The position numbers and the translations under genes were made by a program. From assembly GCF_000281895.1 (NCBI RefSeq), contig NZ_CM001558.1, positions 3,476,556 through 3,540,555 of the forward strand: a stretch of DNA of 64,000 nucleotides, given 5' to 3'. Shown here piece after piece: positions 24,148 through 32,140 of the stretch. The stretch is from Pseudomonas fluorescens Q2-87. GTDB taxonomy: Bacteria > Pseudomonadota > Gammaproteobacteria > Pseudomonadales > Pseudomonadaceae. Numbering within the stretch: the first letter of the stretch is position 1; every line of letters starts with the position of its first letter. Below the pieces are notes generated by a model. The model was not told the DNA's origin. It saw nothing but the letters and a program-made list of their open reading frames with translations, and ran no database searches.

Positions 24148-25359
24148 TCATTGCCCTGCCTTGGCTTCTTGCAACAACTGCTGGATGACCTGTTCCTGCT
24201 CACCGTAGCGCCCTTCGCCGAAGTGGCTGTAGCGCACCTGCCCCTTGGCGTCGATGAAGTAATGGGCCGGCCAGTACTGGTTGTTGAAGGATCGCCAGAT
24301 CGCGTATTGGTTGTCGATCGCTACCGGGTATCGGATATCCAGCTTGCGCACCTGCTCGCGGACGTTGTCGATGATCTTTTCGTAGCCGTACTCCGGGGTA
24401 TGGACGCCGATGACCACCAGCCCGTCCTTTTCATACTTTTTCGCCCAATCGTTCACGTAGGGCAATGTGTGCTGGCAGTTGATGCAGTCGTAGGTCCAGA
24501 AATCCACCAGCACCACCTTGCCCCGCAATGACTCGCTACTCAGTGCTGGCGAGTTGAGCCATTGCACCGCGCCGTCCAGCGAGGGCATGGCGCCTTGGGC
24601 CTCAAGCGTTGGCATCGACGCGGCGCCCGCCTTGCTCACCACGTAATCGATCGCCATGGGCACTTTTTCCAGCAGGCTCTGCTCCAGGCTCGCCGAGCCC
24701 TGGGAAGACGTACTGGCCAGCAGGCGATCATCGGCCCCCGTGCCAATCGCCACGGCAGCCAGCAGCACCACGGCACCGGTGCCACGGCGCAACCAGGTGG
24801 TCACCGGCAAGGAGAGTCTGAGGCGCCCGACCAACCCGCGCCCGGCGAGGATCAGCGTTCCCAGCGACAAGGCGCTGCCCAGCCCATAAGCAAGCAACAA
24901 CACGCTGGTTTCAGCGCTGGCCCCCTGCAGCATGGCCCCGGTCAGGATCACCCCCAGTATCGGCCCGGCACACGGCGCCCAGAGCAATCCGGTGGCGACC
25001 CCGATCAACACCGACGCCACAGGCCCAGCCATCCGCCCTGCCCCCGCGTCAATGCGATTGCCCAGGCTGACCAGCGGCCGCGCCAGCCAGATGCCGACCC
25101 GGCTGAAGATCAGCGACAGGGCGAACAGCACCATCACCCCCAGGGCGACTTGCCGGCCGACGCTGCTGGCACGCAACACCCACTCGCTGCTGACCACCGC
25201 CAGGCTCGACACCAGGGCAAACGTCAGCACCATGCCGCCGAGGGTCAGCAGCACCGAACGGCGAGAACGATCGGCCCGGGCGAACAAAAACGGCACCACG
25301 GGGAGAATACAGGGGCTGAGGATCGTCAGGATCCCGCCGAGAAAAGCGATCAGAAGCAT
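24148..25359 (-). CDS. CcdA/DsbD-like membrane protein fused to TlpA-type thioredoxin (DipZ-like)
   Basis: A 403-residue fusion. Residues about 1-215 are a CcdA-type electron-transfer membrane domain with its two redox cysteines, Cys17 (LSPCILPVVPF) and Cys130 (WAPCAGPILG). Residues about 255-400 are a periplasmic thioredoxin/TlpA domain with Cys292 and Cys295 in FWTYDCINCQHTLPYV and the cis-proline region WPAHYFI. The membrane part would pass electrons from cytoplasmic thioredoxin to the C-terminal domain, which reduces periplasmic thiols or cytochrome c haem sites. The layout resembles mycobacterial DipZ. GAGG lies 7 nt before the ATG. It is alone between the REPIN array and a DUF2790 gene. 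Confidence 0.88.
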   Translation of the reverse strand: MLLIAFLGGILTILSPCILPVVPFLFARADRSRRSVLLTLGGMVLTFALVSSLAVVSSEWVLRASSVGRQVALGVMVLFALSLIFSRVGIWLARPLVSLGNRIDAGAGRMAGPVASVLIGVATGLLWAPCAGPILGVILTGAMLQGASAETSVLLLAYGLGSALSLGTLILAGRGLVGRLRLSLPVTTWLRRGTGAVVLLAAVAIGTGADDRLLASTSSQGSASLEQSLLEKVPMAIDYVVSKAGAASMPTLEAQGAMPSLDGAVQWLNSPALSSESLRGKVVLVDFWTYDCINCQHTLPYVNDWAKKYEKDGLVVIGVHTPEYGYEKIIDNVREQVRKLDIRYPVAIDNQYAIWRSFNNQYWPAHYFIDAKGQVRYSHFGEGRYGEQEQVIQQLLQEAKAGQ

Positions 25360-25409
25360 GGCATCACCTCAACAGTGAGTAGTGAATCAAGAAAATCAGG
25401 CCTGCACCT

Positions 25410-25437
25410 GTGGCGAGAGAGCCTGCTCCCTCGCCAC
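25410..25437. repeat. Solo REP palindrome
   Basis: GTGGCGAGAGAGC-CT-GCTCCCTCGCCAC, a one-mismatch version of the solo hairpin at 23225, lies between the DipZ-like and DUF2790 genes. Confidence 0.7.
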
Positions 25438-25454
25438 AGGACGGTGACCGCACC

Positions 25455-25718
25455 TCAGTTGTCGTTATTGCAGTTGTCGGCAAACTTGCGATAGTCCAGC
25501 GCCTGCTTATGCCCCGCCGAGTCCAGGTAGGTCATGTGGGCGTTGACCACGCCGCAGGCCGGGTTGGCGTCTTCGGACGTGGAGAGCACTCTCTGGATGT
25601 CCAGGTGGGTGCCGTAGTGGTAAGTCTGGGGCTGGACGTTGCTCTCGGCACGGGCCGACAGGGTGCAGATGTTCAGCGCGGCGAAAAGGCAGGCGGCGTA
25701 GATGGCTTTGGTGTTCAT
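25455..25718 (-). CDS. DUF2790 small periplasmic protein
   Basis: An 87-residue protein with a signal peptide (MNTKAIYAACLFAALNICTL, cleavage near ARA). The mature domain is of the Pseudomonas DUF2790 type (YHYGTHLDIQRVLSTSED, then NPACGVVNAHMTYLDSAGH, then ALDYRKFADNC). Two mature cysteines could pair. Function is unknown. In pseudomonads such genes often lie near metal- or stress-responsive regulators. Here it is divergent from a two-component system with a 231-bp gap holding a symmetric motif, so it is a likely target of that system. Confidence 0.8.
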   Translation of the reverse strand: MNTKAIYAACLFAALNICTLSARAESNVQPQTYHYGTHLDIQRVLSTSEDANPACGVVNAHMTYLDSAGHKQALDYRKFADNCNNDN

Positions 25719-25843
25719 GGCATGGACCTCGATTCGTTCAATGGGAGTTTTCTGCCGAGGCCTGTTGTGTTGCCTCGATGGAAGCCATTGAATGCCGCTG
25801 AGGTATCGCGCCTGTATCGAGCCGGGTGGCTTTTTGCATCGCT

Positions 25844-25869
25844 GTGTATCCGCCGCGCGCCAGATACAC
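25844..25869. promoter_or_regulatory. Inverted repeat between DUF2790 gene and response regulator
   Basis: GTGTATC-12 bp-GATACAC; a further TGTATC lies at 25813-25818. It is possibly the binding site of the adjacent OmpR-type regulator. A similar GTGTGTC-13 bp-CATACAC is at 28133-28159. Confidence 0.35.
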
Positions 25870-25949
25870 TGCAATACAAACCGTCGCGAGCCGGGTTGGC
25901 CGGCGTCTGTAGACTGATCACAACAAAACGCCAAAGGGGTCTGGACACC

Positions 25950-26690
25950 ATGGAACATGTCGATCACGTGTTGATAGTGGATGACGATCGCGAGATCAGG
26001 GAGCTGGTAGGCAACTACCTGAAAAAGAACGGCCTGCGCACCACCGTCGTGGCCGATGGCCGACAGATGCGCGCGTTCCTGGAAACCACCCCGGTGGACC
26101 TGATCGTTCTGGACATCATGATGCCCGGCGATGATGGCCTGGTGCTGTGCCGCGAGCTGCGCGCCGGCAAGCACAAGGCCACGCCGGTACTGATGCTCAC
26201 GGCCCGCAACGACGAAACCGACCGCATCATCGGCCTGGAAATGGGCGCCGACGACTACCTGGTCAAGCCGTTCGCCGCCCGCGAACTGCTGGCTCGCATC
26301 AACGCCGTACTGCGCCGCACACGCATGCTGCCACCCAATCTGGTGGTCACCGAGAGCGGTCGTCTGTTGGCGTTCGGGCGCTGGCGCCTGGACACCACGG
26401 CGCGCCACTTGCTGGACACCGACGGCACCATGGTTGCCTTGAGCGGCGCCGAATACCGTCTGCTGCGGGTGTTCCTCGACCATCCGCAACGGGTGCTCAA
26501 CCGCGACCAACTGCTCAACCTGACCCAGGGCCGGGACGCCGACCTGTTCGATCGCTCCATCGACCTGCTGGTCAGCCGCCTGCGCCAGCGCTTGCTCGAC
26601 GATGCGCGGGAACCGGCGTACATCAAGACCGTGCGCAGCGAAGGCTACGTCTTTTCATTGCCAGTGGAGATCCTCGAGGCGTCGGTATGA
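25950..26690 (+). CDS. OmpR-family response regulator
   Basis: A 246-residue regulator. The receiver domain (about residues 5-118) has the acidic pair DDD at 11-13, phospho-acceptor Asp55 (LIVLDIMMPGDDG), and the conserved Thr and Lys (LMLTAR ... VKPFAARELLARI). The winged-helix DNA-binding domain (about 145-240) ends with IKTVRSEGYVF. The ATG at 25950 begins the receiver; the frame is open upstream but encodes nothing receiver-like. Its stop overlaps the kinase start (ATGA), a classic regulator-sensor pair. The signal is unknown. Confidence 0.92.
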   Translation: MEHVDHVLIVDDDREIRELVGNYLKKNGLRTTVVADGRQMRAFLETTPVDLIVLDIMMPGDDGLVLCRELRAGKHKATPVLMLTARNDETDRIIGLEMGADDYLVKPFAARELLARINAVLRRTRMLPPNLVVTESGRLLAFGRWRLDTTARHLLDTDGTMVALSGAEYRLLRVFLDHPQRVLNRDQLLNLTQGRDADLFDRSIDLLVSRLRQRLLDDAREPAYIKTVRSEGYVFSLPVEILEASV

Positions 26691-28009
26691 ACTTGGCGCT
26701 ACGTTGGCCGCGGACCCTGGCGTCGAGGCTGTCGCTGATCTTCTTGATCGGCCTGATCCTGGCCCAGGCGCTCTCTTTCGGCGCCCAGTATTACGAGCGC
26801 TACGAGAGCGCCAAAACGACCATGCTCGGCAATCTGGAAACCGATGTCTCCACCTCGGTCGCCATCCTCGACCGCCTGCCCGCCGCTGAACGTCCGGCCT
26901 GGCTGCCAAGACTGGCCCGACGCAATTACGGTTATCTGCTTGACGAAGGCCAACCCGGCCAACCGATGGATCTTGCCGGCGCGCCCATTTCGGTAAGTTC
27001 TATCCAGGAAGCCATCGGCCAGGCCTACGACCTGAACTTCACCCATATTCCCGGCCCGCAGATGCACTACCAGGCCCACCTGCGCCTGGCTGACGGCAGC
27101 CCGCTGACCATCGACGTGCGGCCGGCGATGGTGCCCCTCTCGCCGTGGTTGCCGATGGCGTTGCTCGGGCAGTTGGCGCTGTTGATCGGTTGCACCTGGC
27201 TGGCCGTGCGCATCGCCGTCCGGCCCCTGACCCGACTGGCCGAGGCGGTGGAAACCCTCGATCCGAACGCCCATGGCGTGTGCCTGGACGAAAAGGGTCC
27301 GACCGAAGTCGTGCATGCCGCGAAAGCATTCAACACGCTGCAAGCGCGCATCGCGGCCTACCTCAAGGAGCGCATGCAGTTGCTGGCGGCGATTTCCCAT
27401 GACCTGCAGACGCCCATCACGCGGATGAAGCTGCGCGCCGAGTTCATGGACGATGGCATTGAAAAGGACAAGCTGTGGAGCGACCTGAGCGAAATGGAGC
27501 ACTTGGTGCGTGAAGGCGTGGCCTATGCCCGCAGTATCCATGGCGCCACCGAAGCCAGTTGCCGCATCAGCCTGGATGCGTTTCTCGACAGCCTGGTGTT
27601 CGATTACCAGGACACGGGCAAGGACGTGGAGCTGTCAGGGAAAAATGCCGCCGTGATCGATACCCGTCCCCACGCCTTGCGGCGGGTGCTGGTCAACCTG
27701 GTGGACAACGCGTTGAAGTTCGGCGGCGCGGCGCAGATAGAAGTACACGTCGTTGATCATGGGCAACTGGCGATCCGGGTACTGGATCGTGGCCCTGGCA
27801 TCAACGAACAGGAACTGGCCGAGGTGCTCAAGCCGTTCTACCGGGTGGAAAGCTCGCGTAACCGAGAAACCGGTGGCACGGGGCTGGGATTGGCCATCGC
27901 CCAACAGTTGGCGATCGCCATGGGCGGTTCACTGACCTTGAGCAACCGCGACGGCGGCGGCCTGTGTGCGGAGTTACGTCTGAGCCCCGACGCCTCGCTC
28001 GCCAGTTAA
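26687..28009 (+). CDS. Sensor histidine kinase
   Basis: A 440-residue inner-membrane kinase. It has two membrane segments (about residues 15-33 and 155-176) with a periplasmic domain of about 120 residues between them, then a HAMP linker (RPLTRLAEAVETLD). The dimerisation box carries His238 (AAISHDLQTPITRMKLRAEF), and the ATP domain follows with the N box (LVNLVDNALKFG), DRGPGI, and GGTGLGLAIAQQLA. It resembles EnvZ-like kinases in its C-terminal half. It is translationally coupled to the response regulator. A REPIN follows 10 bp after the stop. Confidence 0.92.
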   Translation: MNLALRWPRTLASRLSLIFLIGLILAQALSFGAQYYERYESAKTTMLGNLETDVSTSVAILDRLPAAERPAWLPRLARRNYGYLLDEGQPGQPMDLAGAPISVSSIQEAIGQAYDLNFTHIPGPQMHYQAHLRLADGSPLTIDVRPAMVPLSPWLPMALLGQLALLIGCTWLAVRIAVRPLTRLAEAVETLDPNAHGVCLDEKGPTEVVHAAKAFNTLQARIAAYLKERMQLLAAISHDLQTPITRMKLRAEFMDDGIEKDKLWSDLSEMEHLVREGVAYARSIHGATEASCRISLDAFLDSLVFDYQDTGKDVELSGKNAAVIDTRPHALRRVLVNLVDNALKFGGAAQIEVHVVDHGQLAIRVLDRGPGINEQELAEVLKPFYRVESSRNRETGGTGLGLAIAQQLAIAMGGSLTLSNRDGGGLCAELRLSPDASLAS

Positions 28010-28019
28010 ACAAAACCCT

Positions 28020-28106
28020 GTGGGAGCGGGCTTGCTCGCGAAAGCGGTGTGCCAGCCGGCATTCGGTCAACTGACCTGACGCCCTCGCGAGCAAGCCCGC
28101 TCCCAC
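28020..28106. repeat. REPIN (GTGGGAGCGGGCTTGCTCGCGAA family)
   Basis: Inverted arms GTGGGAGCGGGCTTGCTCGCGAA and TCGCGAGCAAGCCCGCTCCCAC enclose about 43 bp, just after the histidine-kinase gene. Confidence 0.82.
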
Positions 28107-28132
28107 AGGTGAATGTCAGGTTTTGTATTCCA

Positions 28133-28159
28133 GTGTGTCTGCCACGGCCAGGCATACAC
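28133..28159. promoter_or_regulatory. Imperfect symmetric motif resembling the one at 25844
   Basis: GTGTGTC-13 bp-CATACAC, about 110 bp before the ferric-reductase-like gene; preceded by TTTTGTATTCC. The arms differ from GTGTATC/GATACAC by two bases. This is a weak candidate site for the nearby response regulator. Confidence 0.22.
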
Positions 28160-28269
28160 AAACTTGCACATTGGGCCATTGCCGACACACCCCGCTTACA
28201 CCCGCTTGAAAGACTCCCTGTGTCCCCGGTCGCTGCCATGGCCGGGCCCCGACACCCAGGAGCTTCATC

Positions 28270-28908
28270 ATGTCTACCGCCCCCCCAACCTCTGCCGTTC
28301 GCTTCCAAGGCTGGTCGCTGTTCGTCCTGCTCGCCGCCCTCGTGCTGCTGATGACCGCGCTGACCCTGGCACTCAACCCGGACCTCACCGAAGGCGTACG
28401 CAGTGCCATCCGCGCCACGGCTCGCTCATCCTTTGCCTTGTTCCTGCTGGCTTTCACTGCCTCGGCCTTCGCCGTGTTGGTGCCCTCGCCCTTGAGCCGG
28501 GCACTGGTGCGTGAACGGCGCTTCATCGGGCTGGCCTTTGCCTTCTCCCATTTGGTCCACGCCGTGCTGATCTACAGCTACGGTCAGCTCAACACCGAGT
28601 TCTGGCCCGGCCGAACCACGGTAGGCAACATCCCGGGCACCGTGGGCTACGTCTTCATCCTGCTGCTGGCCCTGACTTCCTTTAAAAGCACCACGCGCCT
28701 GATCGGCTTCAAGGCCTGGAAGCGCCTGCACGTCACCGGCATGTGGGTATTGGCGGCGATTTTTGCCTATTCCAACTTCAAGCGCATCCCGATGAGCGCC
28801 TGGTACGTGCTGCCGTTCGGGCTGATCTGCGCCGCCACCGCCATTCGCCTGGTCGGCAAGCTGGCCCAGGCCAGCAAACGCCGCCAACCCTTGCCACGCA
28901 CCGTTTGA
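28270..28908 (+). CDS. Ferric-reductase-like transmembrane protein
   Basis: A 212-residue membrane protein with about six hydrophobic segments, resembling the ferric-reductase-like haem b domain of the YedZ/MsrQ group. Histidines that could hold haem are in FAFSHLVHAVLI (about residues 96-101) and KRLHVTGMWVLA (about 157). MsrQ passes quinol electrons to the periplasmic methionine-sulphoxide reductase MsrP, but no msrP lies next to this gene. Its partner here may be the DoxX protein 15 bp downstream. ATG start, with AGGAGC about 8 nt upstream. Confidence 0.75.
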   Translation: MSTAPPTSAVRFQGWSLFVLLAALVLLMTALTLALNPDLTEGVRSAIRATARSSFALFLLAFTASAFAVLVPSPLSRALVRERRFIGLAFAFSHLVHAVLIYSYGQLNTEFWPGRTTVGNIPGTVGYVFILLLALTSFKSTTRLIGFKAWKRLHVTGMWVLAAIFAYSNFKRIPMSAWYVLPFGLICAATAIRLVGKLAQASKRRQPLPRTV

Positions 28909-28923
28909 TTCCGGAGATCCGTC

Positions 28924-29433
28924 ATGTATTCAAGAACCTTGCAAGCCCTGCACACCCCTTTGGATCGAGCCGGAGCATGGCTTGCGCCGCTGAGCCTGCG
29001 CCTGTTCCTGGCCTGGGAGTTTTTCGAGTCCGGCCTGGAAAAATGGAACGGCACGAACTGGTTCGCCGACATCCAGTCCGCTTTCCCCTTCCCCTTCAAC
29101 CACGTGCCGGCCAACTGGAACTGGGAGCTGTCGATGTGGGCGGAGCTGCTTTGCGCCGTCGCCCTGTTGATTGGCCTGGGCACCCGATTCTCGGCGCTGG
29201 TGCTGATCATCGTCACCGTGGTTGCGACCGCTGCCGTGCATTGGCCGGCGGACTGGTCAAGCTTGGCCGAGCTGGCCCAGGGTTACGCGATCACCAATAA
29301 AGGCCATGGCAATTTCAAGTTGCCGCTGATTTACCTGGTGGCGCTGTTACCGCTGGTGCTGCAGGGCGCCGGGAAATTGAGTATCGATGCGCTGCTGGAC
29401 AAAATATTGCAACGTCGCCACCGAGTCGCCTGA
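28924..29433 (+). CDS. DoxX-family membrane protein
   Basis: A 169-residue protein with four membrane segments and the DoxX-type start ([18 protein letters not shown], about residues 29-46) and [16 protein letters not shown]. DoxX relatives are membrane subunits of quinone or thiosulphate oxidoreductases, or are uncharacterised. It starts 15 bp after the ferric-reductase-like gene with GGAG upstream and is probably in the same operon, suggesting a shared quinone-linked redox role. Confidence 0.82.
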   Translation: MYSRTLQALHTPLDRAGAWLAPLSLRLFLAWEFFESGLEKWNGTNWFADIQSAFPFPFNHVPANWNWELSMWAELLCAVALLIGLGTRFSALVLIIVTVVATAAVHWPADWSSLAELAQGYAITNKGHGNFKLPLIYLVALLPLVLQGAGKLSIDALLDKILQRRHRVA

Positions 29434-29537
29434 AAAAATCGAAACCTTGGGCGGCATGCAGGGGTCCAGTCTCGTATACACGCCAACCGCTGCAGGCCGC
29501 CCCGCGCCGCCGCAGCTCAGGAGACGAGGGGACAGAC

Positions 29538-31337
29538 ATGAGCATGACCGTCGGTGATTTTCTGGTGGAGCGCCTTTATGAATGGGGGGTTCGCCGCATC
29601 TATGGCTATCCGGGCGACGGCATCAACGGGGTCTTTGGCGCCTTGAACCGGGCCAATGGGAAAATCCGCTTCATCCAGGCCCGCCACGAGGAAATGGCCG
29701 CGTTCATGGCCTGTGCCCACGCCAAGTTCACCGGCGAACTGGGGGTCTGCATCGCCACCTCGGGACCCGGCGCGTCCCACTTGGTGACCGGTCTCTACGA
29801 CGCCCGGATGGATCACATGCCGGTGCTCGCCATCAGCGGTCAGCAGGCCCGCGCCGCTTTGGGCGGGCATTACCAGCAGGAACTGGACCTGGTCAGCCTG
29901 TTCAAGGACGTGGCCGGGGCGTTTGTCCAGCAAGCCAGCGCGCCTTCCCAAGTGCGCCACTTGCTCGACCGCGCCGTGCGCACGGCGGTGGGCGAGCGCC
30001 GGGTTACGGCGCTGATCCTGCCTAACGATCTGCAAGACATGGAATACACCGCACCGCCTCACAAACACGGCACCGTTCATTCCGGCGTCGGCTATCGCAA
30101 GCCCAGCGTGGTGCCATACGAGGAGGATCTGCGCAAAGCCGCCGAGGTCCTCAATGCCGGCAAGAAGGTCGCTATCCTGGTCGGCGCCGGTGCGCTGCAC
30201 GCCACGGATGAAGTCATCGCCATCGCCGACAAACTCGGTGCCGGCGTGGCCAAGGCCCTGCTCGGCAAGGCCGCCGTGCCGGATGATCTGCCGTGGGTCA
30301 CCGGCTCCATCGGCCTGCTGGGTACCGAACCCAGCGACAACCTGATGGCCGGCTGCGACACCCTGTTGATGATCGGCTCGGGCTTTCCCTATGCCGAATT
30401 CCTGCCGCCCGAGGGTCAGGCCCGGGGTGTGCAGATCGACATCCAGCCAGACATGCTCAGCCTGCGCTACCCCATGGAAGTCAGCCTGCACGGCGACAGC
30501 GCCGACACCCTGCGCGCCCTGTTGCCGTTGATCGAAACGAAGACCGATCACACCTGGCGCAAGAAAATCGAACATTGGCGGGAAAGCTGGGACAAGACCT
30601 TGGAAAAACGCGCCCTGCTCTCAGCCAAGCCGATCAATCCGCAACGGGTCGCGTTCGAGCTTTCGCCCCGGCTGCCGGAGCGCGCCATCATCACCTGCGA
30701 TTCCGGCTCCTGCGCCAATTGGTACGCCAGGGACGTCAAGATCCGTCGCGGCATGATGTGCTCGCTGTCTGGTGGCCTGGCCTCGATGGGCGCTGCCGTG
30801 CCCTATGCAATCGCCGCGAAGTTCTGTCATCCGGACCGGCCGGTGGTGGCCCTGGTGGGCGACGGCGCCATGCAAATGAACAACATGGCCGAGTTGATCA
30901 CGGTCGCCAAATACTGGCGCACCTGGACCAACGGCACTTGGGTCTGCGCGGTATTCAACAATCGGGATCTGAACCAGGTGACCTGGGAACAGCGCGTAAT
31001 GGAGGGCGACCCGAAATTCGAGGCCTCCCAGGACATTCCCGACGTGCCCTACCACCTGTTCGCCCAGTCCATCGGTTTGAAGGGCATCCTCGTGCTCGAC
31101 GGAGACGACGTGGCCGCCGCCTGGGATGAAGCCCTGGCGGCGGATCGCCCGGTCTTGATCGAATTCCGTACCGACCCGGACGTCGCACCGTTGCCGCCGC
31201 ATATCAAATTGGAACAGGCGAAGAAATTTGCCACAGCCCTGCTCCAAGGAGACCCGAACGAGGGCGGTATCGTCGTGGAAACCGCCAAACAGGTGCTCGG
31301 CGCCTTGTTGCCGGGCCATCGCAAGGACAAAGAGTGA
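29538..31337 (+). CDS. Thiamine-diphosphate enzyme, pyruvate oxidase/acetolactate synthase-like
   Basis: A 599-residue enzyme with the three-domain ThDP fold. The N-terminal PYR domain has YGYPGDGINGVFGAL and the catalytic glutamate in ARHEEMAAFMA. A central FAD/NAD-like domain follows, and the C-terminal PP domain has the GDG...NN motif (VALVGDGAMQMNN). The closest named relatives are PoxB-type pyruvate oxidases and acetolactate synthases, but the exact reaction is not decided. GAGG lies about 10 nt before the ATG. It is followed 11 bp later by a DUF2238 membrane-protein gene, probably co-transcribed. Confidence 0.85.
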   Translation: MSMTVGDFLVERLYEWGVRRIYGYPGDGINGVFGALNRANGKIRFIQARHEEMAAFMACAHAKFTGELGVCIATSGPGASHLVTGLYDARMDHMPVLAISGQQARAALGGHYQQELDLVSLFKDVAGAFVQQASAPSQVRHLLDRAVRTAVGERRVTALILPNDLQDMEYTAPPHKHGTVHSGVGYRKPSVVPYEEDLRKAAEVLNAGKKVAILVGAGALHATDEVIAIADKLGAGVAKALLGKAAVPDDLPWVTGSIGLLGTEPSDNLMAGCDTLLMIGSGFPYAEFLPPEGQARGVQIDIQPDMLSLRYPMEVSLHGDSADTLRALLPLIETKTDHTWRKKIEHWRESWDKTLEKRALLSAKPINPQRVAFELSPRLPERAIITCDSGSCANWYARDVKIRRGMMCSLSGGLASMGAAVPYAIAAKFCHPDRPVVALVGDGAMQMNNMAELITVAKYWRTWTNGTWVCAVFNNRDLNQVTWEQRVMEGDPKFEASQDIPDVPYHLFAQSIGLKGILVLDGDDVAAAWDEALAADRPVLIEFRTDPDVAPLPPHIKLEQAKKFATALLQGDPNEGGIVVETAKQVLGALLPGHRKDKE

Positions 31338-31348
31338 GGCGTGACTGA

Positions 31349-32029
31349 ATGCACACGGGTGAGCTGCCTCGTCGGTATGAACGGGCCCTGCTACTGGCCT
31401 TCTGCATATTATGGGGTTGGCTGGCGATCGCGCCGGTCAAGCGTAGCGACTGGCTGGCGGAAAACCTGCTGGTCATTGCCTTGTTGGTCGTCCTGGTGAG
31501 CGTCCACCGCCGATTCAGCTTTTCCCGGCTATCGGCCACGCTGGTGTTCGTGTTCCTTTGCATCCACGAAGTGGGCGCCCACTACACCTACGCCAAGGTG
31601 CCTTACAACGCGTGGTGGCAGGCCTTGACGGGGGGCCAATCCCTGGACCAACTGATGGGGTTCCAGCGCAACCAGTTCGATCGGCTGGTACACCTCAGCT
31701 ATGGCCTGCTGTTGGCCTATCCAGTGCGCGAGGCCTTGCTGCGGGTCGCGCCCGTAACGGGGTTCAGCAGTTATTTCATGGCCTGGTGCCTGATCCTGGC
31801 TTCGTCGGCCGTTTACGAAATCGTCGAATGGTTGGGCGGCGCCTATATAGGCGGCGATACCGCCAAGGCCTTTGTCGGCGCGCAACAAGACCCTTGGGAC
31901 TCACAAAAGGATATGGCCTTGGCGGCGCTTGCCGCGTTCATGGCCTTGCTGACTGCCGCCGCAGTCAGCTACTTGCGCCAACGGGACTTCGCCCGTGAAT
32001 GGGCACTGCGCTTCAAGGCGCCTACATAA
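31349..32029 (+). CDS. DUF2238 (YjdF-like) membrane protein
   Basis: A 226-residue membrane protein with about six hydrophobic segments and the DUF2238 hallmarks: CIHEVGAHYTYAKVPY (about residues 71-86), RLVHLSYGLLLAYPVREALLR, EWLGGAYIGGDTAKAFVGAQQDPWDSQKDM. The conserved His, Glu, Asp and Gln/Asp residues could form a membrane metal or catalytic site. Function is unknown. It follows the ThDP enzyme gene by 11 bp with a GTGAGG ribosome-binding site. Confidence 0.82.
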   Translation: MHTGELPRRYERALLLAFCILWGWLAIAPVKRSDWLAENLLVIALLVVLVSVHRRFSFSRLSATLVFVFLCIHEVGAHYTYAKVPYNAWWQALTGGQSLDQLMGFQRNQFDRLVHLSYGLLLAYPVREALLRVAPVTGFSSYFMAWCLILASSAVYEIVEWLGGAYIGGDTAKAFVGAQQDPWDSQKDMALAALAAFMALLTAAAVSYLRQRDFAREWALRFKAPT

Positions 32030-32140
32030 CGACGATAACGCAACCGTGCATCATTTTTGATCATGACTAAGTAAATCTGCCCATCAGCCGATACAAGACA
32101 GGTGCGGGTGAAATCGCTTTTTGGCTGACGATTTATTTTT

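Noticed and set aside
23188..24531. A 447-codon rightward open frame across the REPIN array
   Set aside because: Its translation is the repeated REPIN sequence itself (GDLSPLG, REQAPSP units) running into the antisense of the DipZ-like gene.
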